Assembly (NCBI RefSeq): GCF_011393335.1
Contig: NZ_CP049865.1
Coordinates: 1,320,722 to 1,384,721, forward strand
Direction: 5' to 3'
Source: Propioniciclava coleopterorum
Lineage (GTDB): Bacteria; Actinomycetota; Actinomycetes; Propionibacteriales; Propionibacteriaceae
Length of the DNA: 64,000 nt
A program made the translations under genes and the position numbers. Position 1 is the stretch's first letter, and each line of letters begins with the position of its first letter. Below, piece after piece: positions 25,301-33,618 of the stretch. Under the pieces are notes generated by a model. It did not search any database. It was given only the letters and a program-made list of their open reading frames with translations, and had not been told where the DNA came from.

Positions 25301-26825
25301 CCGGTCGGCTGCTGCCCTGCGGCGAGCGGGCCGTCCTCGCCGAACTCGACGACCTCACCGCGGCGCTCGCGCTGTACCGCACCCTGGACGGCGCCCGGCC
25401 TGCCGGGACGGAGGACCTGGTGCTGGGCGCCCGCACCGTTTTGCTCGTCGTCGCCGCGGCGTCCCAGCTCCCGGACGCCGCCGCCGCGGTCGCGGCCCTG
25501 CTCGCCCACCCGCCGGCCGCGACCGACTGGGACGACGGCGCCGAGGTCGTCCTCGACGTCCGCTACGACGGCCCCGACCTGGCCGAGGTCGCCGGGCTCA
25601 CCGGGCTGGACGCCGACGGCGTCGTGGCGGCCCACATGTCGACGCCCTGGCGGGTCGCGTTCGGGGGTTCGCCCCCGGCTTCGCCTACCTGGTCGGCGGC
25701 GATCCGCGGCTGGAGGTGCCCCGCAAGACCGAGCCCCGCACCAGCGTCCCGGCGGGATCGGTCGGCCTGGCCGGGGCGTTCTCCGGGGTCTACCCGCGCA
25801 GCTCGCCGGGCGGCTGGCAGCTGATCGGCACCACCGACGCCCTCCTCTGGGACGCCGCCCGCCCCGACCCCGCCCTGCTCACCCCCGGGACCCGCGTCCG
25901 GTTCCGGGCGGTGGACGCCCTCGCGCCCGCGCCGCCCGTCGCCGCCCCCACGCCCGCGACGGCTGCGCGCTCGCTGGAGGTGCTCCGCACCGGCCCGCTC
26001 GCCACTATCCAGGACGGCGGTCGTCCCGGATGGGCGCACGTGGGGGTCACCGGGTCGGGCGCGGCCGACCGGGGCGCGCTGCGCCTGGCGAACCGCCTCG
26101 TGGGCAACCCCCAGGACGCCGCGGCGATCGAGACGGTCCTGGGCGGCCTGGCCCTCACCGCGACCGACTCCCTCGCGCTCGCGGTCACCGGCGCGCACGC
26201 GCCCGCCACGCTCAACGGCGCCCCGGTCCCACACGCCGTCGTGCTCTACCTCACTGCGGGCGACACCCTCGCCCTCGGGACGCCGGCTGCTGGGCTGCGC
26301 AGCTACGTGGCCGTCTCGGGCGGCTGCGTCACCGACGAGGTCCTGGGCGGCCGCAGCACCGACACGCTCTCGGGCCTGGGGCCCGCGCCGCTGCGCCCCG
26401 GCGACCGCGTCCCGGTGGGCGAGCAGCCCGCCGTCGAGACCCTGCACCCGCAGGCGCCGCCGCTGCACGCCGACGCCGAGGTGCTCGTCCTGGAGGTGCT
26501 GCCCGGGCCCCGCAGCCACTGGCTCGCCGATCTGGACGCGCTGGGCGGCCCCTGGCGGGTCACGGACCAGGCCGACCGAGTCGGCGTCCGCTTGGCCGGG
26601 ACGCCCCTGGCGCGTCGCCCGGAGTTCGTCGGGGTCGAGCTGCCGAGCGAGGGCGTCGTGCGCGGTGCCATCCAGCTGCCGGGCAGCGGCCAGCCGGTCG
26701 TCTTCGGGCCGGATCACCCGGTGACGGGCGGCTACCCGGTGATCGGGGTGGTCACCGAGGCGTCCTGCGACCTGCTGGCGCAGGCGCGTCCCGGGCAGGC
26801 CGTGGTGCTCCGCCCGCCGCGCTGA
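25297..26825 (+). CDS. pxpBC: Fused 5-oxoprolinase subunits PxpB-PxpC (apparent frameshift in PxpB part)
   Basis: GTG 25297 begins [19 protein letters not shown] (PxpB/KipI). Near 25670 the frame breaks inside the PxpB signature. One G added to the G5 run gives [14 protein letters not shown], the expected GF-PGF-YL motif. The frame then passes without a stop through a Pro/Ala linker ([15 protein letters not shown]) into PxpC/Kip[50 protein letters not shown], and [12 protein letters not shown]. About 509 residues. Fused PxpBC proteins are known in actinobacteria, sometimes labelled urea amidolyase-like. Confidence 0.85.
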
Positions 26826-26884
26826 CGGGCGGCTCGCCCCGCCAAATCCGTCCCGCCGCTTGTCCCGTGGGGTAGAACCGTCGC

Positions 26885-27382
26885 ATGAAGGCGCTCACCG
26901 AGGACGGGGTGCGCGGCTGCTTCGTCAACGCCACGGACGCCGAGCTCGAGCGCCTCGACCTGCCCTGGTGGTTCGACGCCACGCTGTGGGACTCCCTCGA
27001 CTACTTCGGCTGGACCGACCCGGCGCTGCCCGAGCGGGGGTACCTCGTCGCCGACACGTCCTTCGGCTTGGTCGGCGCGGTGCTGCGCCTCCCGAAGAAC
27101 CGGCCGCAGGGACGCCGCGCGCTGTGCAGCCTGTGCTACACCCAGCACAAGAGCCAGGGCGCGCTGCTGATGGTCGCCAACCGGGCGGGGCGGGCCGGCC
27201 GCAACCACAACACCGTCGGGACCTACATCTGCGCGGACCTCTCCTGCTCGCTGTACCTGCGCGGTCTGCGGCGGGCGTTCGGCGGCGGCATGCTGCCGGA
27301 GACGCTCGATCCCGAGGCGCGGATCCGCCGCCTCAACGAGCGCGTCGAAGACTTCCTCGGACGCGTCCTCGTGGACGACTGA
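26885..27382 (+). CDS. FBP-domain (FusB-type treble-clef zinc finger) protein
   Basis: 165 residues from ATG 26885, with TAGAAC six bases upstream. It contains WDSLDYFGWTDPALPERGYL and a four-Cys zinc site, CSLC in ALCSLCYTQHKSQGALLMVA and C-x4-C in YICADLSCSLYLRG. This matches the C-terminal domain of FusB, which binds elongation factor G and frees stalled ribosomes. Stand-alone copies are common in actinobacteria; a role in EF-G binding is inferred. Confidence 0.8.
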   Translation: MKALTEDGVRGCFVNATDAELERLDLPWWFDATLWDSLDYFGWTDPALPERGYLVADTSFGLVGAVLRLPKNRPQGRRALCSLCYTQHKSQGALLMVANRAGRAGRNHNTVGTYICADLSCSLYLRGLRRAFGGGMLPETLDPEARIRRLNERVEDFLGRVLVDD

Positions 27383-27398
27383 CCCCTAGGCTGAGGGC

Positions 27399-27791
27399 AT
27401 GTCCGAGGCGCCGCGCAGACCCTTCTTCACCATCGGCACACCGATGAAGTACGCCCTCATCCTGGCCGCGATCTTCATGCTGCCCATCGTGAACTCCTGG
27501 CTGAAGTACGGCGGCACCATCACCGACGACGACCTCATGTATTCGGCGATCGCGAGCCTGGTGCTGGTCAACCCGCTGGCGGTGATCGTCGTGGGGGCGG
27601 TGTACGCCTGGCGCCACGGCTTCAGCGCGACGGCGCCCCTGCTCTTCGGGATCGCCTTCCTGCCCGCGGCGCTGGTGGCCTACAACGAGACCGCGCTGCC
27701 TTACGCCCTGGCCTACGTGGCGTTCGGGTACCTGGGCGAGGGCATCGGCCTGGGCCTCAAGCGGCTGCGGAGTGCCGTGAGGGCCCGCTGA
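27399..27791 (+). CDS. Small four-helix membrane protein, unknown function
   Basis: 130 residues from ATG 27399, with TAGGCT exactly six bases upstream. Hydrophobic spans near residues 20-33, 48-67, 74-92 and 95-115. A charged C-terminus (KRLRSAVRAR) would face the cytoplasm. No family motif is recognised. It begins 16 bases after the FBP gene but appears to have its own promoter. Confidence 0.6.
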   Translation: MSEAPRRPFFTIGTPMKYALILAAIFMLPIVNSWLKYGGTITDDDLMYSAIASLVLVNPLAVIVVGAVYAWRHGFSATAPLLFGIAFLPAALVAYNETALPYALAYVAFGYLGEGIGLGLKRLRSAVRAR

Positions 27792-27931
27792 CAAGCGCTT
27801 CTCCCGCGCTGACTCCGACTAAAGGATGAGTGGGAATTGGCACTTTCTGCCGATGTACGGGATCCATAACAGCGCTTAGGGTGTCTACTGAGGCAGGCAC
27901 GGCAGTGCTGCTCGGCCAAGAGGAGGAACAC

Positions 27932-28063
27932 ATGAAGGCTGCGATCGCGTCAGTGACCGCCATGTTCGTCCTTGCCGGCGGTGTTTCCCTGGTCGGCATG
28001 CAGCCCTTGGCGCCCGACTGGTTCTGCAAGATGTTCCCCATCATGTGCCCGCCCAGGACGTAA
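27932..28063 (+). CDS. 43-residue secreted or membrane-anchored peptide with two Cys
   Basis: ATG 27932 follows a strong ribosome site (AGAGGAGG, six bases before the start). The product starts MKAAIASVTAMFVLAGGVSL, a classic signal or anchor segment. It ends in a short aromatic/Pro-rich part, PDWFCKMFPIMCPPRT, with Cys six residues apart. The upstream 140 bases are AT-richer than the surroundings. A stem-loop lies 26 bases after the stop. It could be a small membrane peptide or a pre-peptide. There are no neighbouring maturation or export genes, so no bacteriocin claim is made. Confidence 0.5.
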   Translation: MKAAIASVTAMFVLAGGVSLVGMQPLAPDWFCKMFPIMCPPRT

Positions 28064-28089
28064 CAAGTCCGTCTGCCCACCCCAGACAT

Positions 28090-28120
28090 CGAGCCCCGGC
28101 GTCGTCCACGTCGGGGCTCG
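28090..28120 (+). terminator. Terminator of the small peptide gene
   Basis: CGAGCCCCG and CGGGGCTCG, a perfect 9-base stem with a 13-base loop, beginning 26 bases after the stop codon. Confidence 0.6.
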
Positions 28121-28305
28121 AGGACGTCCCCGCGCGGCGAGGCGAACCCTCGCGGCCGGCACCCACCCCTCCCCCAACGCGGCAGGTCGCGCCTGGTGCG
28201 GAGCGTTGCCGGGCGTCGCCGAGGCTGGGGCCGCGCGGTCCGACTGGCCGCGCGGGTCGACGCAGCGTACGGGGCGACGCAGAGGATCGGCCGACGCAGT
28301 GTAAG

Positions 28306-28343
28306 GGCGGGGCACCCCCGACTCGCCTCAGGGGTGCCCCGCC
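28306..28343 (-). terminator. Terminator of the small minus-strand membrane protein
   Basis: GGCGGGGCACCCC pairs with GGGGTGCCCCGCC, a 13-base stem. On the minus strand it begins seven bases after the repaired stop at 28351. The stretch 28121-28305 shows no gene. Confidence 0.6.
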
Positions 28344-28350
28344 GCAGCCG

Positions 28351-28556
28351 TCACCGCACGCGGTGCCGGCCGGGGCTCGCGGGGGTCCGCTCCGCACGGG
28401 GGGAATGGCGGTCAGCAGACAACCCAGCACGAGCCCTAGTAGCGCTCCCACGACCCCGATGGTCCGGGCAGAGCCGATGAACATCCCGATCAGTCCACCG
28501 ATCAGCGCGCCGGCCACCACCGCGATGACGACGACGACGTCGGACTTGATCGACAC
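28351..28556 (-). CDS. Small two-helix membrane protein (apparent frameshift)
   Basis: GTG 28556 with AAGGAG seven bases upstream. The product MSIKSDVVVVIAVVAGALIG continues as two glycine-rich membrane helices (residues 7-30 and 34-50). As written, the frame runs on to 28041 through low-complexity sequence and across a terminator. One C added to the C6 run (G6 at 28398-28403 on the plus strand) gives PPRAERTPASPGRHRVR and a stop at 28351, right before that terminator, for 68 residues. The function is unknown; the glycine-zipper pattern suggests self-association. Confidence 0.55.
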
Positions 28557-28626
28557 GGGACACTCCTTGGCTTGGGGTGTGGGAGCAACGCCAGCCTAGC
28601 CACGACCCCTCCGCGTCCACATCGGG

Positions 28627-28658
28627 CGAAAGTCCCAACCCGACCGGTACGAAAGTAC
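28627..28658 (+). promoter_or_regulatory. Repeated CGAAAGT boxes upstream of kinase gene
   Basis: CGAAAGT occurs at 28627-28633 and 28650-28656, 23 bases apart. The second lies inside GTACGAAAGTAC. They sit 30-60 bases before the kinase start, about two helical turns apart, and may bind the cognate NarL-type regulator. Confidence 0.38.
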
Positions 28659-28689
28659 GGGTTCGGCGTGACCGTGAGACACTGCCGCC

Positions 28690-29844
28690 ATGCAAGCCCC
28701 GCCACTGCGCCGCTGGCGCGGCCAGCTTCCCGGCTGGCTGGCACGCCTGGGCGCGAGCGGCTTCCCGGAGGCCGTGGTGGCCACGGTGCTGTTCCTGTAC
28801 TTCGAGGTCTTCGGGTCCAACGGCGTGGGGGTGCGCGGCACCGAGTTCGCGATCAACGTCGTGATGTCGATGTCGGCGGGCATCGTGGGCCGGTGGCCCC
28901 GCGCCGGCGTCATCGGGGCGGCCGTCGGACTGCTGCTCATGCTGCTGAACCCCCTGGAGTTCCTCCGGTTCAGCGCGCTCGCCGCCTTCGTCCCGCTCAT
29001 CTCCACCGGCGTCCGCGGCCACGCTCGGCTGTGCAACATCGCGAGCGTCGGCTACTTCGTGCTGCTCGTCGTCCTCACCGTCCCCATCAGCGGCGAGCTC
29101 CGGCAGCAGTTGGACAGCGCCATGCTGTGGGCCATCCTCATCGCTCTCACCCGGTTCGCCAGCCACACGGTCGACCGGCTGCGCCGGGAGACCCGCGCGC
29201 AGGCCGGGCTCCGGGTCGACGCGTTGCGCCAGCAGCGCCGCGGCATCGCGCACGACCTGCACGACACCGTGGCCTACTCCACCACGACGATGATCATGCG
29301 GGCCGAGCAGATGAAGCTGCGCGCGACCGACCCGGAGTTGCAGGCGGACCTCGACTTCATCATCACCACCGGGAGGCGCTCGGTCCGCGACCTGCGCGGC
29401 ATGATGGAGACGCTGCGCCGCAACGACCCGGCGCTCGACACCGGCGAGGTCAGCATGTGGCGGCTGGTCAAGGTGTCCGACGTGATCGTCGAGCGCGTGG
29501 CTGAGCTCGCCGCCCACGGCCTCGCGCTGCAGGTCAGCGCCCCCGACGACCTGGACTCGCTGCCCGAGTCGGTGCGCGAGACACTGGGCAAGCTGATCGT
29601 GGAGGCCACCTCCAACATGGTCAAGCACGCCGCCCCGGGCCCCTGCCGGCTGCTGATCGAAAGCGATGCGGCCTGGGTGGAGGCGGTGTTCACCAACCGG
29701 GTCGACCCCCAACTGCCGATCTCGGACGAGGGGTTGGGACTGCTCGGCGCGGCGGAACGCGTCGAGGCGCTCGGGGGCGAACTGGAAGCCACGGAGGCGT
29801 CGGGCACCTGGATCGTGCGCGCCCAGCTTCCGTTGGGGGAATAA
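28690..29844 (+). CDS. Sensor histidine kinase, HisKA_3 type
   Basis: 384 residues from ATG 28690, with GACACT six bases upstream. Four to five membrane helices lie between residues 25 and 165 with little outside the membrane. The H box RRGIAHDLHDTVAYSTTTM follows, then the N region LIVEATSNMVKHAAPGP and the G box EGLGLLGAAERVEALGG. It is paired with the response regulator starting eight bases after its stop. The lack of an extracellular domain suggests it senses something within the membrane. Confidence 0.85.
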   Translation: MQAPPLRRWRGQLPGWLARLGASGFPEAVVATVLFLYFEVFGSNGVGVRGTEFAINVVMSMSAGIVGRWPRAGVIGAAVGLLLMLLNPLEFLRFSALAAFVPLISTGVRGHARLCNIASVGYFVLLVVLTVPISGELRQQLDSAMLWAILIALTRFASHTVDRLRRETRAQAGLRVDALRQQRRGIAHDLHDTVAYSTTTMIMRAEQMKLRATDPELQADLDFIITTGRRSVRDLRGMMETLRRNDPALDTGEVSMWRLVKVSDVIVERVAELAAHGLALQVSAPDDLDSLPESVRETLGKLIVEATSNMVKHAAPGPCRLLIESDAAWVEAVFTNRVDPQLPISDEGLGLLGAAERVEALGGELEATEASGTWIVRAQLPLGE

Positions 29845-29851
29845 TGGCGCT

Positions 29852-30502
29852 ATGAGGCCGCCCGTCACCGTCGCGATCGTCGACGACGACGCCATTGTCC
29901 GGTCGGCACTGGTCTCCTACGTGTCCGCAACCCCCGGCTTCCATGTGGTGCACGAGTGCACCGACGGCGCCCAGGCCGTCGAGGTCATCGTCAACGCGCC
30001 GGTGGACGTCGTCATCACCGACGTCCGGATGCCCAAGCTGGACGGCATCCGTGCCACCGAGGCGCTGCGCCGGGCGCTCCCGGACATCAAGATCCTCGTC
30101 ATCACCTCCTTCGACGAGGACGACGCGGTCCGCGAGGCGCTGCAGGCCGGCGCCAACGGCTTCCTGCTCAAGGACACCTCTCCGCGCGGCCTCATCGACG
30201 CGATCCGTGCCGTCATGGAGGGCAGCTCGGTGGTCTCCCCCGGGCCCATCACGAGCCTGCTGCTGAACCAGAAGCGCCCCAAGCCCGAGCCGCCCGCCGA
30301 CCTGGGCCTGAGCCCGCGCGAACTCCACGTCCTGCAACTGCTGTGCGCCGCCTACAGCAACACCGAGATCGCCTCGGAGCTCCACGTGACGGAGTCCACG
30401 GTCAAGACGCACGTGTCGGCGATCATGATGAAGCTCAACGTCACCTCGCGCCTGAAGGCCGTCGTGCGCGCGTACGAGCTGGGCCTGGTCAACCGCGCCT
30501 GA
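29852..30502 (+). CDS. NarL-type response regulator
   Basis: 216 residues from ATG 29852. Receiver motifs: AIVDDDAIVRSALVSY, VVITDVRMPKLDGIRAT (phospho-acceptor D), VITSFDEDD and GFLLKDTSPRGL. The DNA-binding domain reads LSPRELHVLQLLCAAYSNTEIA, then VTESTVKTHVSAIMMKLNV. It is translated with its kinase. An AATAAT hexamer six bases before the ATG suggests an additional leaderless start of its own. Possible targets are the CGAAAGT boxes upstream of the kinase. Confidence 0.88.
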   Translation: MRPPVTVAIVDDDAIVRSALVSYVSATPGFHVVHECTDGAQAVEVIVNAPVDVVITDVRMPKLDGIRATEALRRALPDIKILVITSFDEDDAVREALQAGANGFLLKDTSPRGLIDAIRAVMEGSSVVSPGPITSLLLNQKRPKPEPPADLGLSPRELHVLQLLCAAYSNTEIASELHVTESTVKTHVSAIMMKLNVTSRLKAVVRAYELGLVNRA

Positions 30503-30554
30503 GGCGTCCGGCGCCGCGCCTGACAACGGGCGCGGCGCGGGCCATGATGGCGGC

Positions 30555-31034
30555 ATGGAACTGCATCCCCACACCGAGGCGCTCGGCGGACTGATCGGGA
30601 CCTGGCGCGGCCGGGGCCACGGCTCCTACCCGACCATCGACGACTTCGACTACGCCGACGAGTGGGTCTTCAGCCACTCGGGCAAGCCGTTCGTCGGGTT
30701 CGTGCAGCGGACCCGCATGAACGACGAGCCCCGCCACACCGAGTCGGGCTACCTCCGCTCGCCCGGCCCCGGGCTGCTCGAGATCGTCGCCGCGCTGCCC
30801 ACCGGCCAGGCCGAATCCGGCACGGGGTCCTTCCGCGTCGAGGACGACCAGACGCTCGTGCTGTCCACCGACGCGACGGTGACCAACACCCCCTCGGCCA
30901 AGACCGTCGCGCGCATCGTGCGGTCGTTCCGCCTGCGCGGCGATCGACTGGATGTGGAGACCTTCATGGACGCCGTCGGGCAGGGGCTGACCCGCCATCT
31001 CGTCGCCGCGCTGGAGCGCGTGCCGTCCCCCTGA
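30555..31034 (+). CDS. Nitrobindin-family haem protein (FABP-like barrel)
   Basis: 159 residues from ATG 30555, with CATGAT six bases upstream. The signature GTWRGRGHGSYPTI near residues 15-28 and a late RHLVAALERV that carries the proximal His identify the family. Bacterial nitrobindins hold ferric haem in a ten-stranded barrel and turn peroxynitrite into nitrate. The window also encodes a nitrite-to-ammonia reductase, so a role against reactive nitrogen species is plausible. It has its own promoter. Confidence 0.83.
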   Translation: MELHPHTEALGGLIGTWRGRGHGSYPTIDDFDYADEWVFSHSGKPFVGFVQRTRMNDEPRHTESGYLRSPGPGLLEIVAALPTGQAESGTGSFRVEDDQTLVLSTDATVTNTPSAKTVARIVRSFRLRGDRLDVETFMDAVGQGLTRHLVAALERVPSP

Positions 31035-31082
31035 TCGGTTCCCGGTGGCGTGCCCGCGCCGCCGGGATGCCACAATGCTGTG

Positions 31083-31967
31083 ATGGCCGATGTTCCGCCT
31101 ACCTTCTCGGAGGTCCTGACCGAGGCGATCCAGCAGCGCGGTCTGTCGCTGGAGCGGATCCGCATGCGCCTGGACGCCGCGGGCGTCCCGGTGAGCATCG
31201 CGACGCTCTCGTACTGGCAGTCGGGGCGGTCGCTGCCCACGCGTTCCCGCAGCTACCACACGCTCGTGGAACTGGAGCGGATCCTCAACCTCGAACCCGG
31301 CCACCTCACCCAGCTCACCCACACCGCGGACGGCCGGACGCGCCGCGAGCTGTTCGAGTGGCAGACGGTGCTGCCCGTCCGCGACCTCGCGACGCAGATC
31401 ATCGAGGACCTGGGCATCGAGATGCAGGGGCGCATCACGCGGGTCTCGATGCTGGACCACGTGCACGTGCGCGCCGACAAGTCCGAGGCGACCCAGCACA
31501 GCCAGGTGGTCTGGCGGGTCGAACGGCAGGGGATGCACCGGTGGGCCGTGGTGCTGGAGCAGGACGCCGACACCGAGACCACCCCGCAGATCGAGGCGCT
31601 GTTCGGGTGCACCGTCGGGGAGGTCGTGGAGGTGCCCGAGCGGCGGTTGCTCGTCGCCGAGATGGTGGCGCCGCGCCCCATGCAGCGCGGCGAGCACTTC
31701 CTCGCCGAGTACCGGATCACCTACGGCCGCACCACGACCCCCTCCTTCCGGACGCAGCGAGCCGTCTCGGACGCCGTCCGCACCCTCGGGTTGTGCGTCA
31801 CGTTCAGCCCGGGCGCGACGCCCGCCCGCGTCGTCGCCGGCTTCCAGAGCGCGATGGACCAGCCGCTCACCCACCCTTCGGTGATCCCCCAGAACGGCCA
31901 CCAGGCGCAGTCGATCTGGGTGGACGCCAAGCCCGGGGTCTACAGCCTGCAGTGGGAGTGGGACTGA
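31083..31967 (+). CDS. XRE-type helix-turn-helix protein with large C-terminal domain
   Basis: 294 residues from ATG 31083, with CACAAT six bases upstream. The helix-turn-helix is near residues 8-60 (FSEVLTEAIQQRGLSLERIR, VSIATLSYWQSGRSLPTRS). The C-terminal 200 residues have no recognised domain, but the YRITYGRTTTPSFRTQRAV and GVYSLQWEWD segments look structured. The next gene's start lies inside its stop region, so the two are translated together. It is probably a regulator or adaptor responding to an unknown signal. Confidence 0.68.
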   Translation: MADVPPTFSEVLTEAIQQRGLSLERIRMRLDAAGVPVSIATLSYWQSGRSLPTRSRSYHTLVELERILNLEPGHLTQLTHTADGRTRRELFEWQTVLPVRDLATQIIEDLGIEMQGRITRVSMLDHVHVRADKSEATQHSQVVWRVERQGMHRWAVVLEQDADTETTPQIEALFGCTVGEVVEVPERRLLVAEMVAPRPMQRGEHFLAEYRITYGRTTTPSFRTQRAVSDAVRTLGLCVTFSPGATPARVVAGFQSAMDQPLTHPSVIPQNGHQAQSIWVDAKPGVYSLQWEWD

Positions 31968-32950
31968 CCGGCTGGGCGGACGAGGTCGACGCGCTGTACG
32001 CGGGCGATCCGGCCGCCTTCGTCGCCGGGCGGGACGCGCTGGCCAAGCGCGTCCGGGCGGCCGGCGAGCGCGACGCCGCCGCGGCCATCAAGGGGCTGCG
32101 GCGCCCGAGCGTCGGAGCCTGGTACGCGAACGTGGCCGCCCGGGCGTCCCTGATGTCGCTGCGGGAATGGCTGGGGCTGGGGGCCGAGATCCGCGAGGCG
32201 CAGGCCCGGCTCGACCTGCGGCGCGTCGGGGAACTGGGCGGCCGCCGCGCCGCCCTCGAGGACCGCGTCGTGCGGGACTTGGCCGCCCACCTGGGCGCGC
32301 TGGGGATCACCGCGAGCGCCGCCGGGCTGGAGGAACTCCGGGGGACGCTGCGGGCCGCGCTGGCCGACCCCGCGGCCGCCGACGCGCTGGCGTCCGGACG
32401 CCTCGAGCGCTCCCTGAGCTACGCGGGCTTCGGCGAGGTGGACGTGAGCGCCGCCCTGGCGGCGATGGCGGCCGACCTGCCCGTCGCCGAGCCGGGCGCG
32501 GGCTCCCCCGCGGACGGCGAACCGGCCGGCGCCGCGCCGGAGACCTCCGCCACGGGCGAGGGTCCGCCTGTGCCCGCCGAGGCCCCCGAGGAGGCCGAGG
32601 AGGGGCCCGACCCCGAGGAACAAGCCCGCGCCGAGGCCCGCGCGGACCTGGAGCGTCGCCGCAACAGCGCGCGGGCGACGCTGACCCAACTCGACTCCCG
32701 CGTGGCCGCCGCGACGCGCGACACCACCGCGGCCGCGACCGCCCGGGCACGGGCGAGCGAGGCCGTCGAGGCCGCCGAGCGGGCGCTGAAGGCCGCGCAG
32801 GAGCGGCTGCAGGCCTCCGCATCCCAGCTCGGCGAGGCCAGCCGGACGCTCGAGGCGGCGCTGCGAACCGAGCGGGAGGCGACCGACGAGCGGGCGCGCG
32901 CGGAGGCCGCCCTCCGGGCCGCCGAGCGGGACCTCGACGCGGCACCCTAG
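31958..32950 (+). CDS. Coiled-coil protein of unknown function, coupled to XRE protein
   Basis: 330 residues from GTG 31958, overlapping the preceding gene by ten bases. The N-terminal half is helical (DEVDALYAGDPAAFVAGRD, LRRPSVGAWYANVAARAS). An acidic Pro/Glu linker covers about residues 170-220. The last 110 residues form a long Ala/Arg/Glu-rich coiled coil (DLERRRNSARATLTQLDSRV and onward). There is no signal peptide or membrane segment. It is not recognised. The coupling suggests it forms a complex with, or is controlled by, the XRE protein. Confidence 0.62.
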   Translation: MGLTGWADEVDALYAGDPAAFVAGRDALAKRVRAAGERDAAAAIKGLRRPSVGAWYANVAARASLMSLREWLGLGAEIREAQARLDLRRVGELGGRRAALEDRVVRDLAAHLGALGITASAAGLEELRGTLRAALADPAAADALASGRLERSLSYAGFGEVDVSAALAAMAADLPVAEPGAGSPADGEPAGAAPETSATGEGPPVPAEAPEEAEEGPDPEEQARAEARADLERRRNSARATLTQLDSRVAAATRDTTAAATARARASEAVEAAERALKAAQERLQASASQLGEASRTLEAALRTEREATDERARAEAALRAAERDLDAAP

Positions 32951-32960
32951 GCTGGCGGGC

Positions 32961-33611
32961 ATGCCGCTGCTCCTGCTCGATCTCGATAACACCCTCGTCG
33001 ACCGCGCCGGGGCGTTCCGCACCTGGGCCGCGTCCTACCTCGCCGAACGCGGCGACTCCCCCGACCTGCTGGAGGAGATGGTCGTCGCCGACGGCGACGG
33101 CCTCCACCACAAGCCCGGGGTGGCGGCGGCGATCACCTCGCTGCTCGGACTGGGCCAAGACGAGCAGGACGCCATCATCACCACCCTGCGCGCCGGCGTC
33201 GTCGAACACCTGACCCTGGTCCCGGACGCCGAGGCGGCGCTCGCGGCCGCCCGCGGGGCGGGCTGGACCCCGTTCATCGTGACCAACGGCGTCGTCGCCC
33301 AGCAGGAGGCGAAGATCCACACGCTCGGGCTGGACCGGCTCGTGGACGGCTGGGTCGTGTCGGAGGGCGTGGGCTTCACCAAGCCCGACCCGCGAATCTT
33401 CACCGTCGCGGCCGAGCGGGCCGGGCAGAGCCTCGACGGGGCCTGGATGGTCGGCGACTCCGCGGAGGCCGACATCGCGGGCGCGCACGCCGCCGGTATC
33501 GCGTCGGTCTACCTCAGCAGGGGTCGGGCCTGGACCGCGTCCGTCACCGAGCCCACCGCCTTCGCCGATTCGCTCGGCGAGGCCGTCCGGGTCGCGCTCG
33601 CGTCGCGTTGA
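32961..33611 (+). CDS. HAD-family hydrolase
   Basis: 216 residues from ATG 32961, with TAGGCT seven bases upstream. Motif I is LLLDLDNTLVD, motif II VTNGV, motif III lysine in GFTKPDPRIF, and motif IV MVGDSAEADIAGA. The cap domain between motifs I and II is alpha-helical (subclass I). It likely dephosphorylates a small metabolite; the substrate is unknown. It converges with the LacI-type gene, leaving seven bases between stops. Confidence 0.85.
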   Translation: MPLLLLDLDNTLVDRAGAFRTWAASYLAERGDSPDLLEEMVVADGDGLHHKPGVAAAITSLLGLGQDEQDAIITTLRAGVVEHLTLVPDAEAALAAARGAGWTPFIVTNGVVAQQEAKIHTLGLDRLVDGWVVSEGVGFTKPDPRIFTVAAERAGQSLDGAWMVGDSAEADIAGAHAAGIASVYLSRGRAWTASVTEPTAFADSLGEAVRVALASR

Positions 33612-33618
33612 CGGCCCC

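Noticed and set aside
27932-28063. Bacteriocin precursor
   Set aside because: No modification, protease, immunity or export gene is adjacent, and there is no double-glycine leader.
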